Shown here piece by piece: positions 63,784 through 64,000 of a stretch of DNA of 64,000 nucleotides (positions are counted from its first letter, which is position 1; each line of letters starts with the position of its first letter). This stretch comes from Pseudoalteromonas shioyasakiensis (GTDB taxonomy: Bacteria; Pseudomonadota; Gammaproteobacteria; Enterobacterales; Alteromonadaceae), in NCBI RefSeq assembly GCF_001550135.1, contig NZ_LRUE01000013.1:207025-271024 (forward strand), in the 5' to 3' direction. The notes beneath the pieces are model-generated. The model was not told where the DNA came from. It did no database searches and saw nothing but the letters and a program-made list of their open reading frames with translations. The position numbers and the translations under genes are program-made.

Positions 63784-64000
63784 ATGGATAGTGAACTATA
63801 TAAAGCATATATTGATCTTGCAGGCCCTGAAACTGTCAGACAAGAAGAGGGTTTCATTGCACTGGTAGATGCGCAAACAGGGTTAGGTAAAACCTATCAA
63901 GCTACAGAGCTTCAGTTGGAGCATCTAATCAGTGACTCTAGAAAGAAAATCATCTATACCACCAACCTAAGGGTTAATGTTACCGAAGCCTACGAGGCGT
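63784..64000 (+). CDS. DEAD/DEAH-type helicase, N-terminal part, cut by window end
   Basis: The gene starts at ATG 63784 with an AGGATG-like ribosome site and continues beyond the window. The visible 72 residues include LVDAQTGLGKTYQATELQ, a Walker A motif (TGLGKT) at about 28-38, and KKIIYTTNLRVNV, the motif Ia region of superfamily 2 helicases. Such a helicase among Tn7-like cargo is often part of a defence or CRISPR-related system. Nothing more can be said from this fragment. Confidence 0.6.
   Translation, partial: MDSELYKAYIDLAGPETVRQEEGFIALVDAQTGLGKTYQATELQLEHLISDSRKKIIYTTNLRVNVTEAYEA

Overview
The window looks like the chromosome of a marine gammaproteobacterium of the order Alteromonadales, most likely Pseudoalteromonas. 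I infer this from the moderate-to-low GC, the gammaproteobacterial gene order ygfB-pepP-ubiH-ubiI next to a 6S RNA gene, the TonB-dependent receptor and RND content, and heptamer-repeat mosaics between genes. No rRNA, tRNA or CRISPR array was seen.

Layout. 1-5983: a tripartite RND efflux operon (outer-membrane lipoprotein, adaptor, pump). 5985-6710: a mosaic of short repeats with heptanucleotide arrays. 6711-11414: 6S RNA (minus strand) divergent from ygfB-pepP-ubiH-ubiI. 11561-12925: a sugar MFS transporter. 13043-14755: two decayed ISAs1-type transposases. 15618-30183: a thiazole/oxazole-modified RiPP cluster. 30559-33602: a TonB-dependent receptor and a second repeat mosaic. 33603-40198: a LysR regulator, a half-length GcvT-like protein and the gcvT-gcvH-gcvP operon, with a large folded repeat between gcvH and gcvP. 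40228-64000: a defence and mobile-element island that runs off the right edge.

The RiPP cluster encodes a 43-residue precursor with a Gly-Gly site and a core of nine Cys, seven of them consecutive. With it are a YcaO cyclodehydratase ending in PxPxP, an E1/ThiF-like partner, two SagB-type proteins, a CPBP protease, an ABC-2 exporter, and a second MacB-type exporter with its own HlyD-like adaptor. The precursor and enzyme set look like the streptolysin S family of Gram-positive cytolysins, here with an exporter suited to a two-membrane cell. Two related TPR-like proteins bracket the cluster.

The defence island opens with a sigma-54 activator whose N-terminal domain looks CARF/RtcR-like. Immediately after it is a well-matched sigma-54 promoter, then a tightly packed co-directional set: hsdR-hsdM-hsdS, an AAA ATPase with a possible PLD-like partner, mcrB-mcrC. 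A DUF2130 coiled-coil protein follows. This suggests a restriction operon switched on by a ligand-sensing activator. A Tn7-like module (tnsA, tnsB, tnsC and two TniQ/TnsD proteins) comes next, and then what may be its cargo, including a helicase cut by the window end.
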